Source of the DNA: JBDIBB01 sp039812685
GTDB lineage: Bacteria > Acidobacteriota > Vicinamibacteria > Vicinamibacterales > JAFNAJ01
Direction of reading: 5' to 3'
Assembly (NCBI GenBank): GCA_039812685.1
Contig: JBDIBB010000180.1
Span: 1-7,059 of the forward strand
Length of the DNA: 7,059 nt
This document shows positions 1 through 6,159 of the stretch, in pieces. Positions within the stretch are counted from its first letter, which is position 1; each line of letters begins with the position of its first letter. Both the position numbers and the translations under genes were made by a program. The notes below the pieces were generated by a model. The model saw nothing but the letters and a program-made list of their open reading frames with translations, made no database searches and was not told the origin of the DNA.

Positions 1-750
1 TTCGCGCCGGAGTGGCCCGTGCCACAGGGCGCGGAAGAGGCCGACGGGGTGGACGGACTGGTGCGCGCGGTCCGGTCGCAGATTGGCAAGGGCGCCGACT
101 GGGTGAAGGTTTACGCCGACTACCGGTGGGGCCCCTCGGGCGAGGCCCGGCCCACGTTCTCAATCGACGAACTGAAGCTCGTCGTCGACACCGCCGCCAG
201 CAGCGGCCGGCTCGTCTCGGCGCACGCCGGAACGGCCGAGGGCATGCGGCGCGCGGTGATGGCCGGCGTCGCCACGATCGAACACGGCGACGAGGGGACG
301 CCCGAGGTCTGGGCGCTGATGAAGCAGCGCGACGTGGCGCTCTGCCCGACGCTGGCCGCGGCCGAGGCGTCCACCCGCTACGCGGGCTGGAAGAAGGGCG
401 CGCAGCCGGCGCCCGAACGGATCGGCCGCAAGCACGAGACCTTCAAGGCCGCCCTGGCCGCGGGCGTCACCATCTGCAACGGCAGCGACGTCGGCGTCTT
501 CGCCCACGGCGACAACGCGCTCGAGATCGAGTTGCTGGTCGAATACGGCATGACGCCGATCGGCGCCCTGCGCGCCGCGACGTCGGTCAACGCGCGGGTC
601 CTGCGGCTCGAGTCCCGCATCGGCCGGATCGCGGCCGGCCTGGCGGCCGACCTGCTGGCGGTCGACGGCGATCCTTCGCAGGACATCGGCGCGCTCCGGC
701 GGGTGCGACTGGTGATGCGTGACGGCGTCGTCGTCCGGCAGACGCCGTGA
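1..750 (+). CDS. Imidazolonepropionase-like metal-dependent amidohydrolase, C-terminal part (5' end outside window)
   Basis: The frame is open from base 1, so only the last 249 residues are seen; full-length relatives are roughly 400-430 residues. Numbering from the first codon, the TIM-barrel metal-site signatures are in order: GADWVKVYAD with Lys36, the position of the carboxylated bridging lysine in this amidohydrolase subgroup; SAHAG with His75; IEHGDEG with His95; and NGSDVGVFAHGDN with Asp163, the catalytic/metal-binding aspartate, and His169. The end (GRIAAGLAADLLAVDGDP, then VMRDGVVVRQ) is the returning beta-sandwich typical of the family. Characterised relatives include Xaa-Pro and Xaa-Arg/Lys dipeptidases (Sgx9260/Cc2672 type), so hydrolysis of a dipeptide or N-acyl amino acid is likely, but the substrate cannot be read from sequence. 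An internal GTG at base 19 is in frame but is not the real start, because family-like sequence (FAPEWPVP) runs upstream of it. Any signal peptide would lie outside the window. A ThDP enzyme follows 52 bases downstream on the same strand. Confidence 0.9.
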   Translation, partial: FAPEWPVPQGAEEADGVDGLVRAVRSQIGKGADWVKVYADYRWGPSGEARPTFSIDELKLVVDTAASSGRLVSAHAGTAEGMRRAVMAGVATIEHGDEGTPEVWALMKQRDVALCPTLAAAEASTRYAGWKKGAQPAPERIGRKHETFKAALAAGVTICNGSDVGVFAHGDNALEIELLVEYGMTPIGALRAATSVNARVLRLESRIGRIAAGLAADLLAVDGDPSQDIGALRRVRLVMRDGVVVRQTP

Positions 751-751
751 C

Positions 752-776
752 GCAGGCGCGCGTGCCGCGCACCTGC
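752..776 (+). terminator. GC-rich hairpin immediately after the amidohydrolase stop codon (terminator-like, no T-run)
   Basis: GCAGG (752-756) pairs with CCTGC (772-776). After one C-A mismatch, GCGCG (758-762) pairs with CGCGC (766-770) around a three-base loop. The structure starts two bases after the TGA. No T-run follows, so it may be a 3'-end stabiliser or weak terminator rather than a classical intrinsic terminator. Pairing is seen directly; the role is inferred. Confidence 0.4.
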
Positions 777-792
777 CCGGCCCATCGGGTCC

Positions 793-797
793 GGAGG
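793..797 (+). promoter_or_regulatory. Shine-Dalgarno GGAGG setting the ThDP-enzyme start
   Basis: GGAGG lies five bases before the ATG at 803. This selects that ATG over the longer in-frame GTG at 719, which would overlap the amidohydrolase gene, and over the out-of-frame ATG at 798. Confidence 0.8.
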
Positions 798-802
798 ATG
801 CC

Positions 803-2524
803 ATGCACGGAGGGGATCTGGTCGCCGACGGCCTTGCCCGGCACGGCGTCCGCACGCTGTTCACGCTGATTGGCGGGCACGTCTCGCCCATTCTGGTGGC
901 GGCCAGGGCGCGCGGCCTCCAGGTGGTGGACGTGCGCGACGAGGCGACGGCCGCCTTTGCGGCCGACGCCGTGTCGCGGCTGACCGACACGGTGGGGGTG
1001 GCGGTGGTCACCGCCGGACCCGGTCTCACCAACACCATCACGGCCGTCAAGAACGCGCAGCTCGCGCAATCGCCGCTGCTGCTGATCGGCGGCGCCACGG
1101 CAACGGTGCTCAAGGGCCGCGGCGCGCTGCAGGACATCGACCAGATGGCGCTCGTGCGGCCGCACGTGAAGTGGGCAGTCCGCGCCACCCGCGTCGGGCA
1201 CCTGCTGCCGTCGATCGATCGCGCCATGCGTGAAGCCCGCACCGGGGTGCCGGGGCCCGTGTTCCTCGAGTGCCCGGTCGACCTGCTCTATCCCGAGGCC
1301 CTCGTGCGCCAGTGGTACGTCTCGGGCCAGCGCGAGCCGCGAACCGTGCGCGAGCGCGCCGTCCGCTGGTACCTCGAGCGCCATCTCGACAGGGTGTTCG
1401 CGACGGCCAGTGCCAGCGGGGCCGGGCCTGTGCCTCCAGCCCCCGCCGTATCCGAACGAGGGGTGGACGCGTTGGCCGCGAGGCTCACCCGGGCCGCGCG
1501 ACCCGTCATCGTCATCGGCAGCCAGGCCGTCGGAACCGGTAGCGACGTGACTGCCCTGGCCGCGGCCGTCGGCGAACTGGACGTTCCCGTCTATCTTTCG
1601 GGGATGGCGCGCGGCCTGCTCGGCGCTTCCCACCCCCTGCAGTTCCGCCACCAGCGGAGGCAGGCCCTGCGCGAGGCCGACCTCGTGGTCCTCGCCGGCA
1701 CGCCCTGCGACTTCCGGCTCGACTACGGACGCCAGATCCCGCGGCGTACGACGCTGGTTTCGATCAACCGGGATCCGCTCGACCTGAAGAAGAACCGGCG
1801 CCCCGATCTCGGCCTGTCGGCCCCACCGGATCTCGTCCTGCGCGCGCTCGCCGCGGCGCGGCCGACGCCCATGGCACGCGATGCCTGGTTCGAGGCGCTC
1901 AGGGCTCGCGAGCGGGAGCGCGAGGAGGACATCCGCCGGCGTGCGGCCCAGGCCGTCGCCTCCATCAACCCGCTGGCGCTCTGCTGCGCCATCGATGGCG
2001 CGCTCGGCGACGACAGCCTCGTGGTGGCCGACGGCGGCGACTTCGTGGCCACCGCGTCCTACATCGTGCGTCCCCGCGCGCCGCTGTCATGGCTCGACCC
2101 TGGCGTGTTCGGCACGCTGGGCGTGGGCGCCGGCTTCGTGCTCGGCGCGCACGCCGCGCGGCCCGACGCCGAGATCTGGGCGCTGTTCGGCGACGGCGCC
2201 CTCGGCTTCAGCCTGGCCGAGTTCGACACGCTCGCGCGCAACCGGGTGCCGCTGATCGCCGTGGTGGGCAACGACGGCAAGTGGGCCCAGATCGCGCGCG
2301 ATCAGGTGGCCATCCTCGACGACGACGTGGCGACGGTCATCGGCCAGGCGCGGTACGACCGGGTGGTGGAGGGATTCGGCGCCAGGGGGTTGCTGCTCGA
2401 CGACCCGGCCCGTGTGGACGAAACGCTCGCCGAGGCCCGCCGCATCGCCAGCACGGGCGTGCCCGTGCTGGTCAACGCGCTCATCGGCGACACCGACTTC
2501 AGGAAGGGTTCGATTTCGCTGTAG
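803..2524 (+). CDS. Thiamine-diphosphate enzyme of the ILVBL / 2-hydroxyacyl-CoA lyase 2 (HACL2) family
   Basis: A 573-residue protein with the three-domain ThDP fold. The N-terminal pyrimidine-binding domain contains the activating glutamate Glu47 in VVDVRDEATAAFAADA, followed by VTAGPGLTNTITAVKNAQ (about 69-86). The middle domain carries VIVIGSQA, GMARGLLG and LAGTPCDFRLDYGR. The C-terminal cofactor domain has the GDG...N motif (Gly463-Gly465 to Asn490) and ends in TDFRKGSISL. From memory, these blocks match human ILVBL (acetolactate synthase-like protein, also HACL2) from the HGG near the start to the GSI motif at the end, far better than acetolactate synthase. ILVBL/HACL2 cleaves 2-hydroxyacyl-CoA to formyl-CoA and a shorter aldehyde in alpha-oxidation. 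Unlike the eukaryotic protein it has no N-terminal membrane anchor, so it should be cytosolic. No acetolactate-synthase regulatory subunit gene is nearby. True bacterial substrate is unknown; acetolactate-synthase-like or oxalyl-CoA-decarboxylase-like activity cannot be excluded. Confidence 0.9.
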   Translation: MHGGDLVADGLARHGVRTLFTLIGGHVSPILVAARARGLQVVDVRDEATAAFAADAVSRLTDTVGVAVVTAGPGLTNTITAVKNAQLAQSPLLLIGGATATVLKGRGALQDIDQMALVRPHVKWAVRATRVGHLLPSIDRAMREARTGVPGPVFLECPVDLLYPEALVRQWYVSGQREPRTVRERAVRWYLERHLDRVFATASASGAGPVPPAPAVSERGVDALAARLTRAARPVIVIGSQAVGTGSDVTALAAAVGELDVPVYLSGMARGLLGASHPLQFRHQRRQALREADLVVLAGTPCDFRLDYGRQIPRRTTLVSINRDPLDLKKNRRPDLGLSAPPDLVLRALAAARPTPMARDAWFEALRAREREREEDIRRRAAQAVASINPLALCCAIDGALGDDSLVVADGGDFVATASYIVRPRAPLSWLDPGVFGTLGVGAGFVLGAHAARPDAEIWALFGDGALGFSLAEFDTLARNRVPLIAVVGNDGKWAQIARDQVAILDDDVATVIGQARYDRVVEGFGARGLLLDDPARVDETLAEARRIASTGVPVLVNALIGDTDFRKGSISL

Positions 2525-2525
2525 C

Positions 2526-2571
2526 AGGCCGGGCGTCGGGCTCCGGCTTCAGTCGAGGCCGGATGCCTCGA
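2526..2571. terminator. Two inverted repeats at the convergent gene junction (possible shared terminator)
   Basis: GCCGG (2528-2532) pairs with CCGGC (2543-2547), with an extra G-T and A-T pair outside it, and fills the 24-base gap between the two facing stop codons. A second perfect 7-bp stem, TCGAGGC (2553-2559) with GCCTCGA (2565-2571), lies inside the last codons of the minus-strand gene but downstream of the plus-strand stop. Neither has a T-run. Termination in either direction is inferred from position only. Confidence 0.35.
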
Positions 2572-3475
2572 AGGTGACCGTCGCCATCGACGAGTAGTCG
2601 TCCTGGCCGCGTCCGGCGGCCATCGCGGCGTCCAGCAACTGGAGCACCACGGCCGTCACCGGGGCGGCCACGCCGCCGCCTTGCATCGCGTCGGCGACGA
2701 TGCGGTAGTCCTTCGCGAAGAGCTCGGTGCGGAAGCCGGGGGTGTAGTTGCCCGTCAGCATGCGCTGGCCGTGCACCTCGAGCACCCGGCTCTGCGCGAA
2801 GCCGCCCAGCAGCGCCGTGCGCACGCCGGCCGGGTCGACGCCGTTGCGGCGTGCCAGGGCGAAGGCCTCGGCCACGCCGGCGATCGTCGCGCCCAGCACC
2901 GTCTGGTTGCACGCCTTGGCCACCTGGCCGGCCCCTGCCGGTCCGACGTGGGTGATGCGGTCCGGGTGCCCCATCGCGGCCAGCACGGGCCGCACGTGTT
3001 CGAGCACGGCCGCTTCGCCGCCGACCATCACCGTGAGCGTGCCGTCGATGGCTCCGATTTCGCCGCCGCTCACCGGCGCGTCGAGCATCCACGCACCGTG
3101 CGTGCGCACCCTCGCGGCGAGATCCCGCGCCGCCGCGGGACGAATGGTGCTCATGTCGATCACCACGGCGCCGGGCCGCAGCCCCTCCAGCACGCCGCGT
3201 GGGCCGCACACCACGAGCTCCACGTCCGGGGTGTCGGGCACCACCGTGATGATCACGTCCGAGGCAGCGGCCACCTCGGCCGGCGTGCGCGCCGCCGCCG
3301 CACCGGCGGCCACGAGCGCGTCCACCGGAGGACGGCTCCGGCTCGTCACGGTCAGCGCGAAGCCCCTCCGCAGCAGGTTGAGTGCCATGGGACGGCCCAT
3401 CAGGCCGAGCCCGATGAAGCCCACGCGGGACACGGGGCGCAGCGAGGGCGAAGGGTTCGCGACGGTCTGGGTCAC
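2549..3475 (-). CDS. NAD(P)-dependent beta-hydroxyacid dehydrogenase, GarR/GlxR-like (2-hydroxy-3-oxopropionate reductase family)
   Basis: Member of the 3-hydroxyisobutyrate dehydrogenase superfamily, which interconverts beta-hydroxyacids and semialdehydes with NAD(P). Visible in order, numbered from the alternative GTG at 3433: the dinucleotide-binding loop VGFIGLGLMG (4-13); the substrate-binding block DAPVSGGEIGAIDGTL (118-133); GAGQVAKACNQ with the catalytic Lys173; GGFAQSRVLEVHG; the LFAKD motif (238-242); and GRGQDDYSSM near the end. Recalled E. coli GarR shows the same blocks, so tartronate semialdehyde reduction to glycerate is the best guess; 3-hydroxyisobutyrate or another semialdehyde is possible. 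Start is uncertain: GTG 3475 (308 residues) has a weak purine stretch GAGAA before it, while GTG 3433 gives 294 residues, the usual GarR length, but no ribosome site. The gene converges on the ThDP gene, and a hairpin separates it from the protease gene upstream. Confidence 0.88.
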   Translation of the reverse strand: MTQTVANPSPSLRPVSRVGFIGLGLMGRPMALNLLRRGFALTVTSRSRPPVDALVAAGAAAARTPAEVAAASDVIITVVPDTPDVELVVCGPRGVLEGLRPGAVVIDMSTIRPAAARDLAARVRTHGAWMLDAPVSGGEIGAIDGTLTVMVGGEAAVLEHVRPVLAAMGHPDRITHVGPAGAGQVAKACNQTVLGATIAGVAEAFALARRNGVDPAGVRTALLGGFAQSRVLEVHGQRMLTGNYTPGFRTELFAKDYRIVADAMQGGGVAAPVTAVVLQLLDAAMAAGRGQDDYSSMATVTFEASGLD

Positions 3476-3495
3476 GGCTGTTCTCGCGGGAAGAC

Positions 3496-3516
3496 GGGGC
3501 GGCCCGGATCCGCCCC
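3496..3516 (-). terminator. Hairpin between the S41 protease gene and the GarR-like gene
   Basis: On the minus strand GGGGCGG (3516-3510) pairs perfectly with CCGCCCC (3502-3496) around a seven-base loop, 17 bases after the protease stop. It is followed by GTCTT, a poor T-tract. A weak intrinsic terminator is plausible and would uncouple the two genes. The same palindrome on the plus strand has no gene to end. Confidence 0.4.
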
Positions 3517-3533
3517 ATGGATTGCGGGCACGG

Positions 3534-4847
3534 CTACCAGGCGTTGACGATCGCCTGGAAACCGGTGGCGCGCGGCAGCCCGCGCCGCCGTGCCCGTTCC
3601 GGCCTCGCCACGGCTTCCTCGGGCGGCTTGGGTGTGCACTCGCCCGTGCGCAGGAACGTGAGCGACTCGGCCAGCGAGCCCTCGAGCGGGTCGCCGATCT
3701 GGTGGCCGAGGTCGTCGGCGGCCGGGCAGGTCGGCGCGAAGCCGTCGAAGTAATCGCCTTCTCCGTTGGCATTGCGCAGCGTGAAGGCCACCGGATACAG
3801 CACCTTGTCGCAGAAGTTGATCCCGTACTGCCCCACCGGCTTGCCGTAGGTCGTGGCGCCGACGGTGACGACCGGCATGAAGGGCCGCAGCGCGTTGATG
3901 ATCAGCTCGCTTGCCGACGCCGACGATCCCGTGGTGATCACCACCAGCCGCTCCAGCGCCAGCGCATGTTCCCTGGGCTCGAAGCGGATGTCCTTGTTGC
4001 GGAACGCGTTGCGATCGTTGTGGAAGTACTCGGCCAGCAGCTGGCCCTCGGTGCGCAGGCCGCCGATCAGGCTGGCCAGGTGCTGCGCCACCGACACCAG
4101 CCCGCCGCCGTTGTAGCGGAGATCGAGCACGAGTTCGTTCACGCGTGCGTCGCTCAGGATCGCGAACGCCTCGTCGAGCGCGGCCACCGACGGCTGCACG
4201 AAGTTGCGGAAGAACACGTAGCCCACGCGCCGGCCGTCCTCGAGTTCGTAGACCCGGGTGGCGGTGACGGTCGGGATCGTGATCACGCGCTTCACCAGCG
4301 TCGCGCGCACCACCTCGCCCGTGGGCCGCTCGAAGGCCACCTCGACCGTGACGCCCTCAACCGCATCGCCGAAGGCGCCGCCAAGCAGTCCGGCCTCGGC
4401 GAGTGCCTCCACGCTCTGGCCGTTGATCTCGATGAACCGGTCGCCGCGGGAGAGCCCGGCTTCCGACGCGGGGCTGTCGGGAAACACCTGGACGACGCGC
4501 AGCGCGCCGTCGGTGAACCACTGGCCGAAGCCGAAGCCGATGTACTGGCTCTCGGAGTAGAACGCGTCCTCGGCGGCGCGGGCGCCGATGTAGCTGAACC
4601 GCGTGTCGAGCGGCACGTACCGGATCGCGTCGAGATAGGCTTCCGGCGACGGGTAGCGGGCGGGGTTGAGCGGCGGGATGTGCTCGTACCAGAAGTAGAT
4701 GTCGGTCATCACCGTGCGAACGAACAGGTTCTGCGACGTGACCGAGCAGTTCGACGGCAGGCGCCACTGCGCCGCGGCAGGCACTGGGGCCAGCGCGGCC
4801 GCGATGGCCAGCAACGCCGCCCCCACGAGATCGAATCGGCGTCTCAC
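3534..4847 (-). CDS. Secreted S41-family (C-terminal processing protease-like) serine peptidase with PDZ region
   Basis: A 437-residue protein beginning with a Sec signal peptide: RRR-containing n-region, an alanine/leucine core, then APVPAAA followed by QW, giving predicted cleavage after residue 26. The mature protein should be exported. A PDZ-like region lies at about 104-150 (YIGFGFGQWF, then PASEAGLSRGDRFIEINGQ). The S41 core includes LVLDLRYNGGG (about 239-248), the catalytic Ser311 in GSSASASE, and the general base Lys336 in TYGKPVGQ. The Ser-Lys spacing of 25 residues equals that of E. coli Tsp (Ser430/Lys455). Four cysteines in the mature part (34, 346, 374, 404) could form disulfides outside the cytoplasm. 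The tail is basic (RPERARRRG) and ends in AIVNAW. GTG 4847 is chosen because GGAGG sits six bases upstream; a longer in-frame GTG at 4874 has no such site and would place extra residues before the signal peptide. It cleaves unknown proteins, probably at or near C-termini. Confidence 0.9.
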   Translation of the reverse strand: MRRRFDLVGAALLAIAAALAPVPAAAQWRLPSNCSVTSQNLFVRTVMTDIYFWYEHIPPLNPARYPSPEAYLDAIRYVPLDTRFSYIGARAAEDAFYSESQYIGFGFGQWFTDGALRVVQVFPDSPASEAGLSRGDRFIEINGQSVEALAEAGLLGGAFGDAVEGVTVEVAFERPTGEVVRATLVKRVITIPTVTATRVYELEDGRRVGYVFFRNFVQPSVAALDEAFAILSDARVNELVLDLRYNGGGLVSVAQHLASLIGGLRTEGQLLAEYFHNDRNAFRNKDIRFEPREHALALERLVVITTGSSASASELIINALRPFMPVVTVGATTYGKPVGQYGINFCDKVLYPVAFTLRNANGEGDYFDGFAPTCPAADDLGHQIGDPLEGSLAESLTFLRTGECTPKPPEEAVARPERARRRGLPRATGFQAIVNAW

Positions 4848-4853
4848 GGGCGT

Positions 4854-4858
4854 CCTCC
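4854..4858 (-). promoter_or_regulatory. Shine-Dalgarno GGAGG for the S41 protease
   Basis: GGAGG on the minus strand lies six bases before GTG 4847. It decides the start in favour of 4847 and puts the arginine-rich n-region of the signal peptide directly at the N-terminus. Confidence 0.75.
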
Positions 4859-4874
4859 GGGCAGGCTGCCACAC

Positions 4875-4880
4875 AGGATA
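4875..4880 (-). promoter_or_regulatory. Weak -10-like hexamer TATCCT upstream of the S41 protease
   Basis: TATCCT on the minus strand matches four of six bases of the sigma-70 -10 consensus and would give a leader of about 20 bases ending at the Shine-Dalgarno and GTG 4847. No convincing -35 is seen. It is noted because it lies after the hairpin at 4906-4925, where a separate transcript could begin. Confidence 0.25.
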
Positions 4881-4905
4881 CCGCAGGCGGCACGCGGCGC
4901 CGCCC

Positions 4906-4925
4906 GCCGGCCGTCGGCGGCCGGC
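4906..4925 (-). terminator. Strong GC hairpin just downstream of the lysine-dehydrogenase-like gene
   Basis: GCCGGCCG (4906-4913) pairs perfectly with CGGCCGGC (4918-4925), an 8-bp all-GC stem with a four-base loop, starting four bases after the minus-strand stop codon. No T-run follows. Likely a 3'-end structure or Rho-assisted terminator; the function is inferred from position. Confidence 0.4.
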
Positions 4926-4929
4926 CGTC

Positions 4930-6075
4930 TCAGGAGACCTGGCGCACCTCGATGCCCCGCGCCGCGAGCTCGGCGAAGTAGGCCGTCGCGGGCACGCACT
5001 CGTCCGGCGTGTGCACGCCCGGCGCGATCTCGCCGCGGGCCTGCATCACGCCCGTGATCGCCAGCGAGTACCCGGTGGTGCGCATCATCGCCGTGATCCC
5101 GGTACGCTCGTCCATGCGGTCCACGACTTCCCACACCAGCGTTCGTGACGCCGCACCCTTCTGGCCCGACACCACCACGCGCACGGCCACGAGGTCGGCG
5201 CCGTCCGGCTTCCGCAGGCGCGGCCCCATCACGGCAATCGCCACATCACGCGGCACGATCGTCGTGCCCTTCACCTCGACGGGCGTCGTGTCGAAGAACC
5301 CCAGATCCCGCATCGCCTCGACGAGCCGGGCGTGCCCGGGATACCGCAGCGTCTTGTATTCCATCGTCGGGATGCGGCCCTGGTAACGGAACGCCATCGT
5401 CGACAGGCCGCCAGCGGTGTGGAACGCCTCGAGGCGGCCCACCGGCTCGGGGAACTGGACCTCCTCCACCTCGGAGAGCGCCGCCACCGTGGCCGGCACG
5501 CCGTGGCGCAGCACCCAGGAGGGCGTCGTGTAGTAGTCGAGCACCCCTTCGAGCGAGTAGACCACCTGGTAGTTGAGCGGCGGCTCGGGGTGTTGCGGCA
5601 GGCCGCCGACGTACAGGCGGACGGCGTCGACCCGATCGAGCTGGGCGATGCCGTGCTGCGCGATCACGTTCACGAGCCCCGGCGCCAGGCCGCAGTCGGG
5701 GATCACCGACACCCCGCGCCGCGCGGCCTCGGCGGCGAGTTGCTTCTGCTGGCTGACGATTTCCGTGTTGCCGCCGAGATCGCAGAAGTGCGCGCCCGCC
5801 TCGATGGCCAGGGCCGCCAGCGGACCGTTGAAATAGTAGGGCACGGCGCTCATGACGGCCGTGCACCCGCTCATCGCCGAACGGACGGCGTCGAGATCGC
5901 GCACGTCGAGCGCCACGGGGGCGAGCCGGCCGCCGGCCAGCGGCCGCAGGAACGGCGGCAGATTGCTCACCTTGAGGTCGGCCAGCCGGACTTCGTCGAC
6001 GCCACCCGCATGAACGAGATCGTAGGCGCAGGCAGCCCCCTGGAGGCCGGCGCCGAGGACGAGCATCCGCATCAT
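4930..6075 (-). CDS. Saccharopine dehydrogenase-family oxidoreductase, lysine 6-dehydrogenase-like
   Basis: A 381-residue protein. The N-terminal Rossmann domain starts MLVLGAGLQGAACAYDL with GxGxxG at 8-13 and an acidic LADLK end of strand 2, suggesting NAD rather than NADP. AVPYYFN (77-83), CDLGGNTE (98-105) and IPDCGLAPGLVN (125-136) are the saccharopine-reductase-family substrate-site blocks. The C-terminal domain carries YVGGLPQHPEPPLNYQ (155-170), SLEGVLDYYT, LEAFHTAGGLSTM and MEYKTLRYPGH. As I recall it, Geobacillus lysine 6-dehydrogenase has the same blocks at nearly the same positions and is about 385 residues. That enzyme oxidises the epsilon-amine of L-lysine to the semialdehyde, which cyclises to piperideine-6-carboxylate. 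True saccharopine or carboxynorspermidine activity is the alternative. ATG codons at 6075, 6072 and 6066 are all possible starts; none has a Shine-Dalgarno. An extended -10 lies just upstream, suggesting a leaderless mRNA. No other lysine-catabolic gene is in the window. Confidence 0.87.
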   Translation of the reverse strand: MMRMLVLGAGLQGAACAYDLVHAGGVDEVRLADLKVSNLPPFLRPLAGGRLAPVALDVRDLDAVRSAMSGCTAVMSAVPYYFNGPLAALAIEAGAHFCDLGGNTEIVSQQKQLAAEAARRGVSVIPDCGLAPGLVNVIAQHGIAQLDRVDAVRLYVGGLPQHPEPPLNYQVVYSLEGVLDYYTTPSWVLRHGVPATVAALSEVEEVQFPEPVGRLEAFHTAGGLSTMAFRYQGRIPTMEYKTLRYPGHARLVEAMRDLGFFDTTPVEVKGTTIVPRDVAIAVMGPRLRKPDGADLVAVRVVVSGQKGAASRTLVWEVVDRMDERTGITAMMRTTGYSLAITGVMQARGEIAPGVHTPDECVPATAYFAELAARGIEVRQVS

Positions 6076-6082
6076 GGGCGGG

Positions 6083-6091
6083 AGTATACCA
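6083..6091 (-). promoter_or_regulatory. Extended -10 promoter TGGTATACT for the lysine-dehydrogenase-like gene
   Basis: On the minus strand TGGTATACT fits the extended -10 pattern TGnTATAAT with one mismatch, in otherwise GC-rich DNA. Seven bases (CCCGCCC) separate it from ATG 6075, so transcription is expected at 6076 or on the A of the ATG. No good -35 is visible, which is usual for extended -10 promoters, and no ribosome-binding site fits between. Together this predicts a leaderless transcript. Confidence 0.5.
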
Positions 6092-6123
6092 ACGCCGAAG
6101 AGGCCACCGGCATGGGGGCCCGC

Positions 6124-6142
6124 GCGCGATGGCAGGTCGCGC
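6124..6142 (-). terminator. Hairpin downstream of phoU
   Basis: GCGCGA (6124-6129) pairs with TCGCGC (6137-6142) around a seven-base loop, 17 bases after the phoU stop and upstream of the extended -10. A 6-bp stem in DNA this GC-rich can arise by chance, and no T-run follows. Confidence 0.25.
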
Positions 6143-6159
6143 CCCGGGCGGCAGCCGCG

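Noticed and set aside
719..802. Upstream GTG extension of the ThDP gene overlapping the amidohydrolase
   Set aside because: The ATG at 803 has GGAGG at ideal spacing, and family similarity begins right there; the extension translates to unrelated Arg/Ala-rich sequence.
160..1651. Long minus-strand open frames opposite the amidohydrolase and the start of the ThDP gene
   Set aside because: The plus-strand genes carry catalytic motifs and a good ribosome-binding site; the minus frames are arginine-rich and motif-free.
803..2524. Annotation as acetolactate synthase or glyoxylate carboligase
   Set aside because: Glu47 excludes the glyoxylate carboligase signature, and ILVBL-type blocks and ends fit better than IlvB; no small regulatory subunit gene is present.
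2499..3518. Minus-strand ATG frame starting at 3518, overlapping the GarR-like gene
   Set aside because: It is out of frame with the recognised reductase motifs and its product is Arg/Gly-rich without a domain.
2748..5057. Very long open plus-strand frame antisense to the GarR-like, protease and lysine-dehydrogenase-like genes
   Set aside because: It spans three well-supported genes on the other strand, has low-complexity Arg/Ala/Pro/His composition and no domain. Such frames stay open because GC-rich codon choice removes stops on the opposite strand.
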